A DNA stretch of 16,591 nt from positions 1 through 16,591 of the forward strand of contig CANQNA010000014.1 in the NCBI GenBank assembly GCA_947625005.1, in the 5' to 3' direction. Under the pieces are notes generated by a model. That model did not search any database. It was not told the DNA's origin and saw nothing but the letters and a program-made list of their open reading frames with translations. The position numbers and the translations under genes are program-made. Position 1 is the first letter of the stretch, and each line of letters opens with the position of its first letter. Origin of the DNA: an uncultured Bacilli bacterium. GTDB lineage: Bacteria > Bacillota_I > Bacilli_A > RF39 > UBA660. Shown here one piece after another: positions 1-7,100 of the stretch.

Positions 1-140
1 GCTCCTCCGCCAACAAACGGTTCGATGTAGCAATCTATATTACCATTTTTTAATTCTTTAGGTAAATAATTATCTATCTGATTTAATAATCCACTTTTTC
101 CACCAGCCCATTTTACAAATGGTTTTATTTTCTGTTGCAT
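1..140 (-). CDS. Dam-family DNA adenine methylase, N-terminal fragment (runs off the left edge)
   Basis: Only the first 46 codons are present. The translation begins [19 protein letters not shown] and ends near [17 protein letters not shown] followed about 30 residues later by Y(I/V)EPFxGGG is the N-terminal signature of the Dam / D12 class N6-adenine methyltransferases, where these residues form part of the S-adenosylmethionine site. The start ATG is supported by AGAGGTG about seven bases upstream. The catalytic DPPY motif and the target-recognition region lie outside the window, so the target site cannot be judged. It may be an orphan methylase or half of a restriction-modification pair; the partner, if any, is not visible. 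Confidence 0.85.
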   Translation of the reverse strand, partial: MQQKIKPFVKWAGGKSGLLNQIDNYLPKELKNGNIDCYIEPFVGGG

Positions 141-591
141 ACGTACACCTCTTAACTACTATGTAATTCTATCACAATTATCTATGTTTTACAATGAGAT
201 ATTCAAGGTTTTAATGGTAATATTTTTACAAATTTAAAATTCTATTTCTATAAAATTTTATACATATACATAATATATCTATTTTTAGATTACGAGAGCT
301 ACTTAATAAGCTTGTATAGTCAGTGAAATCTAAGATTTGGACTATATGTCGATAAAAGTCAAAAAAATAATTTCTAAAACATTTCTACAATTTTTTAAGA
401 TTTTTCAAAAGAGGCTTAACACACTTATTCATAAATTTTTAGCAAAAAATGAGAAACTAAAAAAATTATTTTGAAATTTTTTAAATTGAAAAAATTACTT
501 ATAGTGAAAAAGTAACCACTTTAATTATGAAGAATTCTTATTATAATTATCGTATAGAGAAATATGTTAATAATACTAATATAGTACAGGA
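141..591. other. Gene-free stretch with one compound dyad
   Basis: No frame of useful length with a ribosome binding site is seen on either strand. The sequence is very AT-rich. The only structure that stands out is around 315-346: TATAGTC (315-321) pairs with GACTATA (340-346), and inside it AAATCT (326-331) pairs with AGATTT (333-338). This could be a small folded RNA or a recombination or protein-binding site; nothing in the sequence decides which. Confidence 0.3.
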
Positions 592-641
592 AAACGAGCT
601 TTTGAAATAAACCACAGTTAGTTCACTTCAAAAGCTCGTTT
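592..641. terminator. 15-bp perfect stem hairpin overlapping the end of the membrane-protein gene
   Basis: Positions 592-606 and 627-641 are perfectly complementary over 15 bp, with a 20-base loop. The stop codon of the minus-strand gene lies in the loop. On the minus strand the stem is followed by only a short T run. On the plus strand it is followed by ATTTTTTCT, so it may work in both directions and shield the operon from plus-strand transcription. Confidence 0.6.
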
Positions 642-1363
642 ATTTTTTCTTGTTCTACTATATACTTTGTAACCTTATTTTCTACATTCAACATAAATTC
701 ATCTTTATTTTTGACCCAAACATCACTAATAAATATTCCTATTGAAAATATAATAATAATTATTAATAACATTGTCCATATAAAGTAATTATTTTTCAGC
801 AATCCTTTTTTTTGTTTTTCACTTCTGTAAAAATTATCTAATCCTATAAGCGTCGTTATTAACACAAATACAATAAATAACATAAATAAGCATATATATT
901 TAATATCTTTTATTTTATCAATTGCTGTAACTGCTGCTGAAACTATACTAAATGAAGCAATAAAACTTAAAATAGTATATACCAAATTATGACTTTCTTG
1001 CGCAAATTTTTCTTGCTTTTTTTCTAATCTTTTTGATGTCTCTTCTATTTGACTCATTTTTTGCTCTATCTTATAAGTTTCATATTCTAATGATAATCTC
1101 TGATACTTGTATAATAATTCAATTATATTTTCATTTCTATTAAAGTGAAAACTTTGTGTAGTATTGCACTCAACTATCAAGCTATCAACCATAGCTAATA
1201 AATTTTCAATTTCCTTGTTTGTTACGTTTTTTATTCCTTTATTTTGAATTATTGCTATTTGCTCAATTTGCTCTTTTATTGTTTGATCTAGATTAAATAC
1301 TGAATTTTCATTTATTGTTGTCGGTATCTTTATGGATGGAATTTTATTAACATCACTCATCAT
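623..1363 (-). CDS. Coiled-coil protein with three membrane segments; candidate toxin partner of the Panacea gene
   Basis: The 246-residue product has a polar, mostly helical N-terminal half. Residues about 82-125 form a heptad-like charged helix rich in E, K and Q. Three strongly hydrophobic segments follow at about 127-147, 155-176 and 193-213, and a short charged tail closes the protein. There is no signal peptide. The ATG overlaps the end of the upstream Panacea gene (ATGATGAGTGA, 11 bases shared) and has no clear ribosome binding site of its own, so translation is probably coupled. I do not recognise the family. Panacea proteins are known antitoxins encoded beside very diverse toxins, some of which act on membranes, so an inhibitory membrane protein neutralised by its partner is a reasonable inference. 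A membrane sensor or defence effector is the alternative. Confidence 0.7.
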   Translation of the reverse strand: MMSDVNKIPSIKIPTTINENSVFNLDQTIKEQIEQIAIIQNKGIKNVTNKEIENLLAMVDSLIVECNTTQSFHFNRNENIIELLYKYQRLSLEYETYKIEQKMSQIEETSKRLEKKQEKFAQESHNLVYTILSFIASFSIVSAAVTAIDKIKDIKYICLFMLFIVFVLITTLIGLDNFYRSEKQKKGLLKNNYFIWTMLLIIIIIFSIGIFISDVWVKNKDEFMLNVENKVTKYIVEQEKINELLK

Positions 1364-1856
1364 TTACTATAAAATTATCTCTAAACCAATTTTTAGTCTC
1401 AATCTTATTAATATAACTTTTATCCCCATATACTACCTTTTGATTATTTTCCATCCATTTATTATACCATGGAGATCCCTCTTTATGTGTTATATCCACC
1501 AATTGACGTGCTGATAGTATCCCAAAGGTTTCATATATTTTTTTTATTACTTCTTTCTTTAAAGAGTCTATTTCGTTGCCTTGCTTTATTTTTTCTTCTG
1601 ATAAGATAATATCTGCATTACCAAAAACTTTATATTCCTTATATAGAGGTATAGCTACTGGGCCAAAAGCCCAAGCATTAAAATGGCAAGAATATAATGA
1701 ATCTGTATTTTTTATACACATATAAAAAGCTTCAAAAAAATACATTAACTTTTGTATGTGCAATTGTGTTACTTTTTTATTATCATTAGCAAATAAATTA
1801 ATTAAATAATATGAGTCTGTTACTATATTATCTTCTAATATTTTATTTTCTTCCAT
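1353..1856 (-). CDS. Panacea (DUF4065, SocA-like) antitoxin-domain protein
   Basis: The 167-residue protein carries the hallmarks of the Panacea / DUF4065 fold. These are a helix with TQLHIQKLMYFFEA (residues about 30-43), the AWAFGPVAIPLYKEY block (61-75) and an LVDITHKEGSPWYN segment (119-132). Family members, such as SocA of Caulobacter and the PanA antitoxins, neutralise an adjacent toxin, often by binding it or bringing it to a protease. Here the domain makes up nearly the whole protein, with no added DNA-binding domain. The start is fixed by AAGGAGGG eight bases upstream. The gene leads a two-gene operon and overlaps the membrane-protein gene by 11 bases, the spacing expected of a toxin-antitoxin pair. 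It could instead be a phage-related protein, because DUF4065 proteins also occur in prophages. Confidence 0.85.
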   Translation of the reverse strand: MEENKILEDNIVTDSYYLINLFANDNKKVTQLHIQKLMYFFEAFYMCIKNTDSLYSCHFNAWAFGPVAIPLYKEYKVFGNADIILSEEKIKQGNEIDSLKKEVIKKIYETFGILSARQLVDITHKEGSPWYNKWMENNQKVVYGDKSYINKIETKNWFRDNFIVNDE

Positions 1857-1878
1857 TTCATTTCCCTCCTTCAGTAAT

Positions 1879-1907
1879 ATTATATATTATATTACACTAT
1901 ATTTCAA
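1879..1907 (-). promoter_or_regulatory. Sigma-A-like promoter of the Panacea operon
   Basis: On the minus strand TTGAAA (1902-1907), a 17-bp spacer and a perfect TATAAT (1879-1884) lie just upstream of the ribosome binding site at 1864-1871. The predicted transcript would have a very short leader of about 16 bases. Confidence 0.55.
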
Positions 1908-1957
1908 TATGTTTTAATTAATATAAAATGCTATTTTTCAGATTCCATAATAAAAAT

Positions 1958-2075
1958 CTACAATGTAGTAAAGTTATGTTCTTTTCCTTTTAAATATTCA
2001 ATTACACTTGCCACACTACATTCGGCACTTACAAATCCACGTTGTATTTGCTAAACTTTGTATATAATCAATTTT
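1958..2075 (-). pseudogene. Remnant of an IS200/IS605-family tnpA transposase, internally deleted
   Basis: Reading the minus strand from about 2069, one frame gives DYIQSLANTTWICK. This matches the start of IS200-type TnpA (xxSLAHTxWNCKYH...). A second frame gives GFVSAEC directly joined to SVASVIEYLKGK, which match two blocks normally about 20 residues apart around the HIH (HUH) catalytic motif. The HUH histidines, the rest of the middle and the whole C-terminal half with the catalytic tyrosine are missing. The frame ends at a stop at 1958. The gene is therefore dead. The identification rests on my recall of the IS200 consensus, not on a search. Confidence 0.6.
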
Positions 2076-2220
2076 AATATCTTTCTATTAATGTTTTCCC
2101 CTTCTCTATATATAATTTTTCTTATTGTCAGTTGCAAAATTATTATATGTGAAAGGGCTTTTTTCTACTCATCGTCGAAAGCTTTATCGAACCCCCAGAC
2201 TATCTTGGATTTTTAGATAA
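1958..2220 (-). mobile_element. IS200-like insertion sequence relic (leader plus broken tnpA)
   Basis: This covers the broken tnpA plus the roughly 140 bases upstream of it, which form the leader expected in an IS200 element. That leader includes the imperfect palindrome TCGAAAGCTTTATCGA (2174-2189) and flanking GGGCT/CCCCC blocks. The exact ends cannot be defined, since IS200 elements have no terminal inverted repeats and make no target duplication. The stretch otherwise holds no gene. Confidence 0.45.
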
Positions 2221-2223
2221 ACA

Positions 2224-2247
2224 AAAAAGGTAGTAAACTACCTTTTT
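2224..2247. terminator. Bidirectional terminator after the YdbC-like gene
   Basis: AAAAAGGTAGT (2224-2234) pairs perfectly with ACTACCTTTTT (2237-2247) across a two-base gap, giving an 11-bp stem with T tracts on both strands. It overlaps the stop codon of the YdbC-like gene and separates it from the IS relic. Confidence 0.8.
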
Positions 2248-2467
2248 ATAAATCTACTCTATTAAGTATACTCTTTAATTGAGTAATTTCCTCTTTAGAT
2301 AATGTAATTCCCTTGCCTAGTTTTTCATGATCTGGATTCCAAGTTCTTATATCATACCTTGGTTCACTATCATTCCAACTCACAAGATTTAATTCTTTCT
2401 TCCATCCTTTTTCAGATTCAGATAATATGCCTAATTCTTCTACAATTTCGTATTTTATATTTGCCAT
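2246..2467 (-). CDS. YdbC/PC4-like single-stranded DNA-binding protein
   Basis: The 73-residue protein begins MANIKYEIVEELGILSES and contains GWKKELNLVSWN, YDIRTWNPDHEKLGKGITL and a C-terminal helix ending in LKSILNR. This is the pattern of the bacterial YdbC family, small homologues of the eukaryotic coactivator PC4 that dimerise and bind single-stranded DNA and RNA through a beta sheet. A GTG three codons upstream (2476) is open, but the AGGGG ribosome binding site at 2477-2481 would touch it, while the ATG at 2467 is correctly spaced. The gene starts 65 bases after the invertase gene on the same strand with no terminator between, so the two are probably co-transcribed. A role in inversion is possible but not shown; YdbC homologues also occur alone in many Firmicutes. 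Confidence 0.85.
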   Translation of the reverse strand: MANIKYEIVEELGILSESEKGWKKELNLVSWNDSEPRYDIRTWNPDHEKLGKGITLSKEEITQLKSILNRVDL

Positions 2468-2532
2468 TTCACACACCCCTATAAATCAAAATATTCAATA
2501 TTATACTAACATATCTTCTTCTTTTTTTCAAC

Positions 2533-3132
2533 TTATAACCCCATTTTTGTTTTCAAATATGCACTTAATGTGTTTCTGTGAACTCCCAATACTTTTGCAA
2601 TCTTATTCTTAGATAATCCTTTATCCAAAAGTTCTAATATTTGATTTTCTTTTTTAGTTAATTTATAATAACTAGACTTTTTTCCTTTTGGTCTTCCTAA
2701 TATAATTCCATCTGCTTTCTTTTTTGATAGAGCTTCTTTTGTTCTTTGGCTAATCAAATTTCTTTCAATTTCAGCACTTAAGCCAAAAGCAAACGCTAAT
2801 ACTTTTGATGTCAAATCATCTCCTAACCTATAATTATCTTTTATAGTCCACACTTTTATTTCCTTTTCCATGCAATAATTTAGTATGGACATTATCATAA
2901 ACATATTCCTTCCTAATCTTGATAATTCTGAGCAAATTAATATATCATCTTTTTTTAATTTATTAAGTAAATTTCCCAATTTTCTTTCATCTACTTTTTT
3001 AGTTCCTGAAATTGTTTCTTCTATCCACGAATAAATAACTATTTCATGTGATCTACAATAATCTTCAATTTCATATCTTTGATTTTCAACCGTTTGCTTA
3101 TCTGTACTAACTCTAATATATCCATATACCAT
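2533..3132 (-). CDS. Serine recombinase of the Mpi/Hin invertase type
   Basis: The 199-residue protein is a complete small serine recombinase. The catalytic domain opens with GYIRVSTDKQ, where Ser9 is the nucleophile, and includes SRLGRN (71-76) and the ERNLISQRTKEAL stretch (123-135) of the long E helix. GRPKG (146-150) leads into the DNA-binding tail, whose helix-turn-helix spans about 167-195 (LDKGLSKNKIAKVLGVHRNT). The size and sequence resemble the master DNA invertases such as Bacteroides Mpi rather than large serine integrases. AGAGGTG precedes the ATG. The gene ends up directly beside a 1855-bp segment bounded by long inverted repeats, so it is very likely the enzyme that flips that segment. 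Its promoter must lie partly in the adjacent repeat arm; a weak TTGTTA with ATATAT 17 bases on is seen there. Confidence 0.93.
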   Translation of the reverse strand: MVYGYIRVSTDKQTVENQRYEIEDYCRSHEIVIYSWIEETISGTKKVDERKLGNLLNKLKKDDILICSELSRLGRNMFMIMSILNYCMEKEIKVWTIKDNYRLGDDLTSKVLAFAFGLSAEIERNLISQRTKEALSKKKADGIILGRPKGKKSSYYKLTKKENQILELLDKGLSKNKIAKVLGVHRNTLSAYLKTKMGL

Positions 3133-3164
3133 TTCAACACCTCTCTTTCATGAATAATTTATAG

Positions 3165-3431
3165 GAGCGTATATATTAAGCATAACACTATAATAACAAA
3201 ATTTGATACAAAAGAAAATTGGATTATTTCTAATCCAATAGAACAGTCAATTAGAGAAAAAATTGAAAAATATGGTGTTAGATTGAAAGATTGGGATTTA
3301 TCAATAAATAGAGGCATTTTAACTGGATATAATGATGCTTTTATTATAGATGGTGAAACTAAAGAAAAGTTAATATCAGAAGATCCCAAGTGTGCAGATA
3401 TTATTCGACCAATTCTAAGAGGTAGAGATAT
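3165..3431 (+). repeat. Left arm of the invertible cassette (267-bp inverted repeat)
   Basis: This arm is the reverse complement of 4753-5019. The match is perfect from 3165 to 3386 (222 bp), with only three mismatches (3387, 3389, 3399) over the remaining 45 bp. It stops abruptly at both edges: 3164 pairs with 5020 as a mismatch, and 3432 with 4752 likewise. It encodes, in plus sense, the start of the silent specificity region (SVYIKHNT through ADIIRPILRGRDI). Confidence 0.95.
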
Positions 3432-4092
3432 TAATAGATATAATTATAATTTTGCAAATTTTTGGTTAATATACATTCCTTGTGGATTTACAAATAAAAA
3501 AATAAAAGACAAAGAGTTACCTGAAAATTGGTTTAAATGTACATATCCATCAATATACAGATATTTAACTAATATAGAAGAAAAATTAAAAAAAGAACAA
3601 AACAATAAAAAGAAAAAATCTAAAGGATTATATTTAAGAGATGACCAAGGGGATTACTGGTGGGAATTGCGTAGCTGTAAATATATGGACGATTTTAATA
3701 AGCAGAAAATAATTTATCCTTGCATTATGGCGGCAAATCCAACTTTTATTTTTGATAAAAATGGAAAATACTATACAATTGCACCTGGAAATATTATAGT
3801 GGGTGAAAATTTATTATATTTATTAGCATGTTTAAATTCAAAAATTTTTTACTTTGCTTTAAGGAAATTTTATATGGGTGGCGGAATAGAAGGAGAATTA
3901 AAAACAAATAGATTATTAATGCTTCCAGTTCCAATTCCTGATAGTGAAACGATATTTAATATAGAAAAGTTAGTAAAAGATTTTTTAGAAAATCAAGACA
4001 ATAACCTACTTTCCGAAATAGATATAAATTTAAGTAAGTTATTAAATTTAACAAAAGATGAATATGAATATATAGAAAAAAGTGGAATTTAA
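3166..4092 (+). CDS. Silent alternative C-terminal specificity region of the methyltransferase
   Basis: An open frame of 308 codons on the plus strand begins at the repeat edge (SVYIKHNT) and has no start signal. Its first 88 or so residues are almost identical to those of the active gene (K for R in the EDPKCAD stretch). After RGRDI the sequence diverges while keeping the same plan: FANFWLIYIP, a WWELR block, a KIIYPCI strand, a GGG turn near the end and a C-terminal helix ending in IEKSGI. This fits the TaqI_C-type specificity domain of Type IIG enzymes. The nearest possible start, a TTG at 3283, lacks a ribosome binding site, so I regard the frame as a storage cassette rather than a separate gene. 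It ends four bases past the end of the active gene, tail to tail. Confidence 0.85.
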   Translation, partial: SVYIKHNTIITKFDTKENWIISNPIEQSIREKIEKYGVRLKDWDLSINRGILTGYNDAFIIDGETKEKLISEDPKCADIIRPILRGRDINRYNYNFANFWLIYIPCGFTNKKIKDKELPENWFKCTYPSIYRYLTNIEEKLKKEQNNKKKKSKGLYLRDDQGDYWWELRSCKYMDDFNKQKIIYPCIMAANPTFIFDKNGKYYTIAPGNIIVGENLLYLLACLNSKIFYFALRKFYMGGGIEGELKTNRLLMLPVPIPDSETIFNIEKLVKDFLENQDNNLLSEIDINLSKLLNLTKDEYEYIEKSGI

Positions 4093-4105
4093 AATCCACT
4101 TTTTT
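4076..4105. terminator. Shared bidirectional terminator at the centre of the invertible cassette
   Basis: AAAAAAGTGGA (4076-4086) and TCCACTTTTTT (4095-4105) pair perfectly. The intervening ATTTAAAA contains both stop codons (TAA of the plus frame at 4090-4092 and TAA of the minus frame at 4089-4091). The palindrome centre lies within two bases of the cassette midpoint, so the same hairpin ends the active gene in either orientation. Confidence 0.85.
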
Positions 4106-7100
4106 TGTTATCTTCTATATATTTTTGCTCATCATCTGAAAACATAAAAGAATCATAAATCCACTTAGAAATTGTATCGTCTAATTCTTTTGAAGATATT
4201 TGATTAGTAATAAATGAATTATATAATTGATTAAAATAATTAATGTTATATTTATTAGGCAAAGGCAAATTAATCAAGAAATTTTTCTTGAATCGTATTC
4301 CATTTTCACCCAATCCACCTCCAGCATAAAAAGTAGAGAATAAATAAAACATAACAGAAGAATTTAATAAACAATATATATACATTAAATCTTTACCGCT
4401 CATTATAAAGGTGGTTGCTTCGGGATAAAACTCTCCGCTTTCATCAAAATAAAATTTTGGAAATTGAACAATTTCACCATACATTATTTTTGGTTTATTA
4501 AAATCGTCCCAATAATTTGAGCCATATCTTTGAAGAGCATACCATTCATATCTTATTCCAGTTTCCGCTTGATTTCTTTTTGATAATCGATCTTTATATT
4601 TTAATAAATAGTTATATATAATAGGATAATTTTCTTTAAATTTATTTTCTGCCTCTGCAGATGCCCCTTTAATGGATGTATCTTGATAAAGTGGAAAGTG
4701 CCAAGGAATATATAATAACCATAAATCGGCAAATTCGTAACTATATCTTTTTATATCTCTACCTCTTAGAATTGGTCGAATAATGTCTGCACACCTAGGA
4801 TCTTCTGATATTAACTTTTCTTTAGTTTCACCATCTATAATAAAAGCATCATTATATCCAGTTAAAATGCCTCTATTTATTGATAAATCCCAATCTTTCA
4901 ATCTAACACCATATTTTTCAATTTTTTCTCTAATTGACTGTTCTATTGGATTAGAAATAATCCAATTTTCTTTTGTATCAAATTTTGTTATTATAGTGTT
5001 ATGCTTAATATATACGCTCAATTTATTTGTGCTAAAATCATCACATATATTGCAAGCTTTTGTCTTCCCATTATTATAATATTTTTCAGTTAATAAAATA
5101 TTAACATCTACAGTTGCAGAGTCAAATACTTTAGTGCCTCCAAAATCAATTAATACTAATGGATTTGTATTTGATGAAAGATATTCTCTTAGCTTTTCAC
5201 CATATCCAGCTCTCATCCATTTATTAGATGTTATTAGGCAAGATACACCTTTTTCTTTTAGAAGATCTATTGACTTTTCATAAAATAAACAATAAATATC
5301 TCCCATTCTGGTAAATGTTTTATATCCTTTATTTTCTAATAGATTAGCTAAAGTTCCGTTATCACTTTGAAGTTGAACATATGGTGGATTTCCAATTACA
5401 ATATCAAATCCACCATTTTCAATAAATACTTCGATGAATTCAAGCATCCATGAAAAATAGGGTTTGTTATGAGTACAATCAATTTCAAACAATTCTTTTT
5501 CTTTGCTTGTTCCAGCAAAATTTAACCTTAACAGTTCTTTTCTTGAGTATTGAATTTTTTCTATTAATTCTTTTTTTCTATTTGAATCATTTGTACCATA
5601 TAGCTCTTTCTTTAAGTCTATGAGCCTATCTATTTGAGCTTTCTTTAGTCCGTCTCCAATTGCTATTTGGTCAGAATAAATATTAATACTTTTTCCTTTT
5701 GACTTATATGTTCCACCATCATTAAAGGATATGCTGTTGTTTTCTTTAAATTCATTAATAAACTTTTCATCAATTAATTTAATTTCATTAAACTCATCTA
5801 TTAAAGAATTTCCTTGCATAATTTTACAATCTAAATTAGGTAATGGCTCTGGTCCAGATTTTGGAACTCCTACTTGATCTACCACTATTGACAACCAGAG
5901 TCTAAGCTTAGTTATATCAACAGCACTATTTTCAACGTCAACTGCATAAATACAATTTTTTATAGTATTCCATTTTATATTATAAATACTTCTTTTATTA
6001 TTAATTATAAAAGATTCATCATATTTCTTATCAAATAGCCCTAATCTATTGTATATTAATAAATATGATGTTATTGTATCTCTAATTTTTACTATTTCAT
6101 TTAATAGTCCTAATGGAAATGCTCCTGATCCAACTGCAGGATCAGCTATTTTTATGTTTTCAAGAGCTTTATCTATTTGAATAATATTATTAAATATTGA
6201 ATCTCCAACCGAATGTTTTTCTTTCGTAGCATCTTTTAAGTCTTCATCCCTTATCATTTCTCCGTATTGAATAAATTCTTTTATTTCATTGTAGTCAACA
6301 CCCACTTTATTAACCAAAAAGTTAGCTAAAGACTCTTGACACATATAGTGAACTATCTCTCTAGGAGTGTAAAATGCACCTTTAGATTTTCTATCTTTTA
6401 CTTCAAGCAAATTTTCAAATATTTTACCCAACATTTCAGGATCAACAGCCACATCTTTTTCAAGTGGTTCTTCTTCATTCATTGTAAAATTAAATCTATC
6501 AAAAAAATCTAATATTCCAGTTTGATCTTTATTTGAAAAAATATCATCTTCAATATCAAACTCTGATTTCTCCCATAAATAGTTATCAATAGGTTCAAAT
6601 AAGCCTCCATTTAAGAAAGGAATTTTGCAATTGAATATACTAAAATATTGATTTTTTCTTTTTTGATTCAATCCTTTATAAAAGAATGGTTCTAAATATG
6701 TATCAAAAAATTTATTATGAATATCTGGTGATGTTAAATTTTTATATCTATCAAATAATTTTCTAATAAAATTCTTTTCTCCACTTCCCCATTTTCCATC
6801 ATATTCCGAACCAACAAATATGTCAGATAATTTATCAATATCTCGTTTGTTTTCTTCATAAGCTCTCAACAAAGCAGGCTTTAATCTTTTTCCTCCAGAG
6901 TAATTAATATAATATTTCTCAAGTATTCTTTTACCATTTATATCTTCTTTATTATAAAACTTATTATATTCTTCAACTGTTATTTCTTTTGGAACTAATG
7001 AAACCCCTAACCATCCTTTTTTCTGCAAGAAATATAAAAATACAATTTGTCCCATTAATTTCTTAGCAAATTCTTCTGTAGTAAATCCATACATCTTGGA

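Larger units (their letters stand above)
3165..5019. mobile_element. Invertible specificity cassette (shufflon-like phase-variation switch)
   Basis: The 1855-bp segment has long inverted repeats at its ends, two different but homologous coding regions reading inward from each repeat, and one terminator in the middle. Recombination between any matched points of the arms keeps the codon phase: the AGC codon at 5018-5016 in the active gene corresponds to 3166-3168 in the silent copy. After inversion the methyltransferase would be 1219 instead of 1220 residues long, with the same first 911 residues and new residues after the repeat. An Mpi-type invertase is encoded just outside. Inversion itself is inferred, not observed. 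Confidence 0.85.

Noticed and set aside
3283..4092. Silent cassette as an independent 269-residue gene
   Set aside because: The start would be a TTG inside a sequence that is clearly internal to the methyltransferase, with no ribosome binding site. The frame is homologous from the repeat edge at 3166, so it is a specificity cassette.
4783..5079. 98-codon plus-strand open frame in the right repeat arm, and its mirror on the minus strand at 3159-3389
   Set aside because: Both are the antisense reading of the same repeat. They exist only because the repeat is coding in the other direction, and neither has a ribosome binding site.
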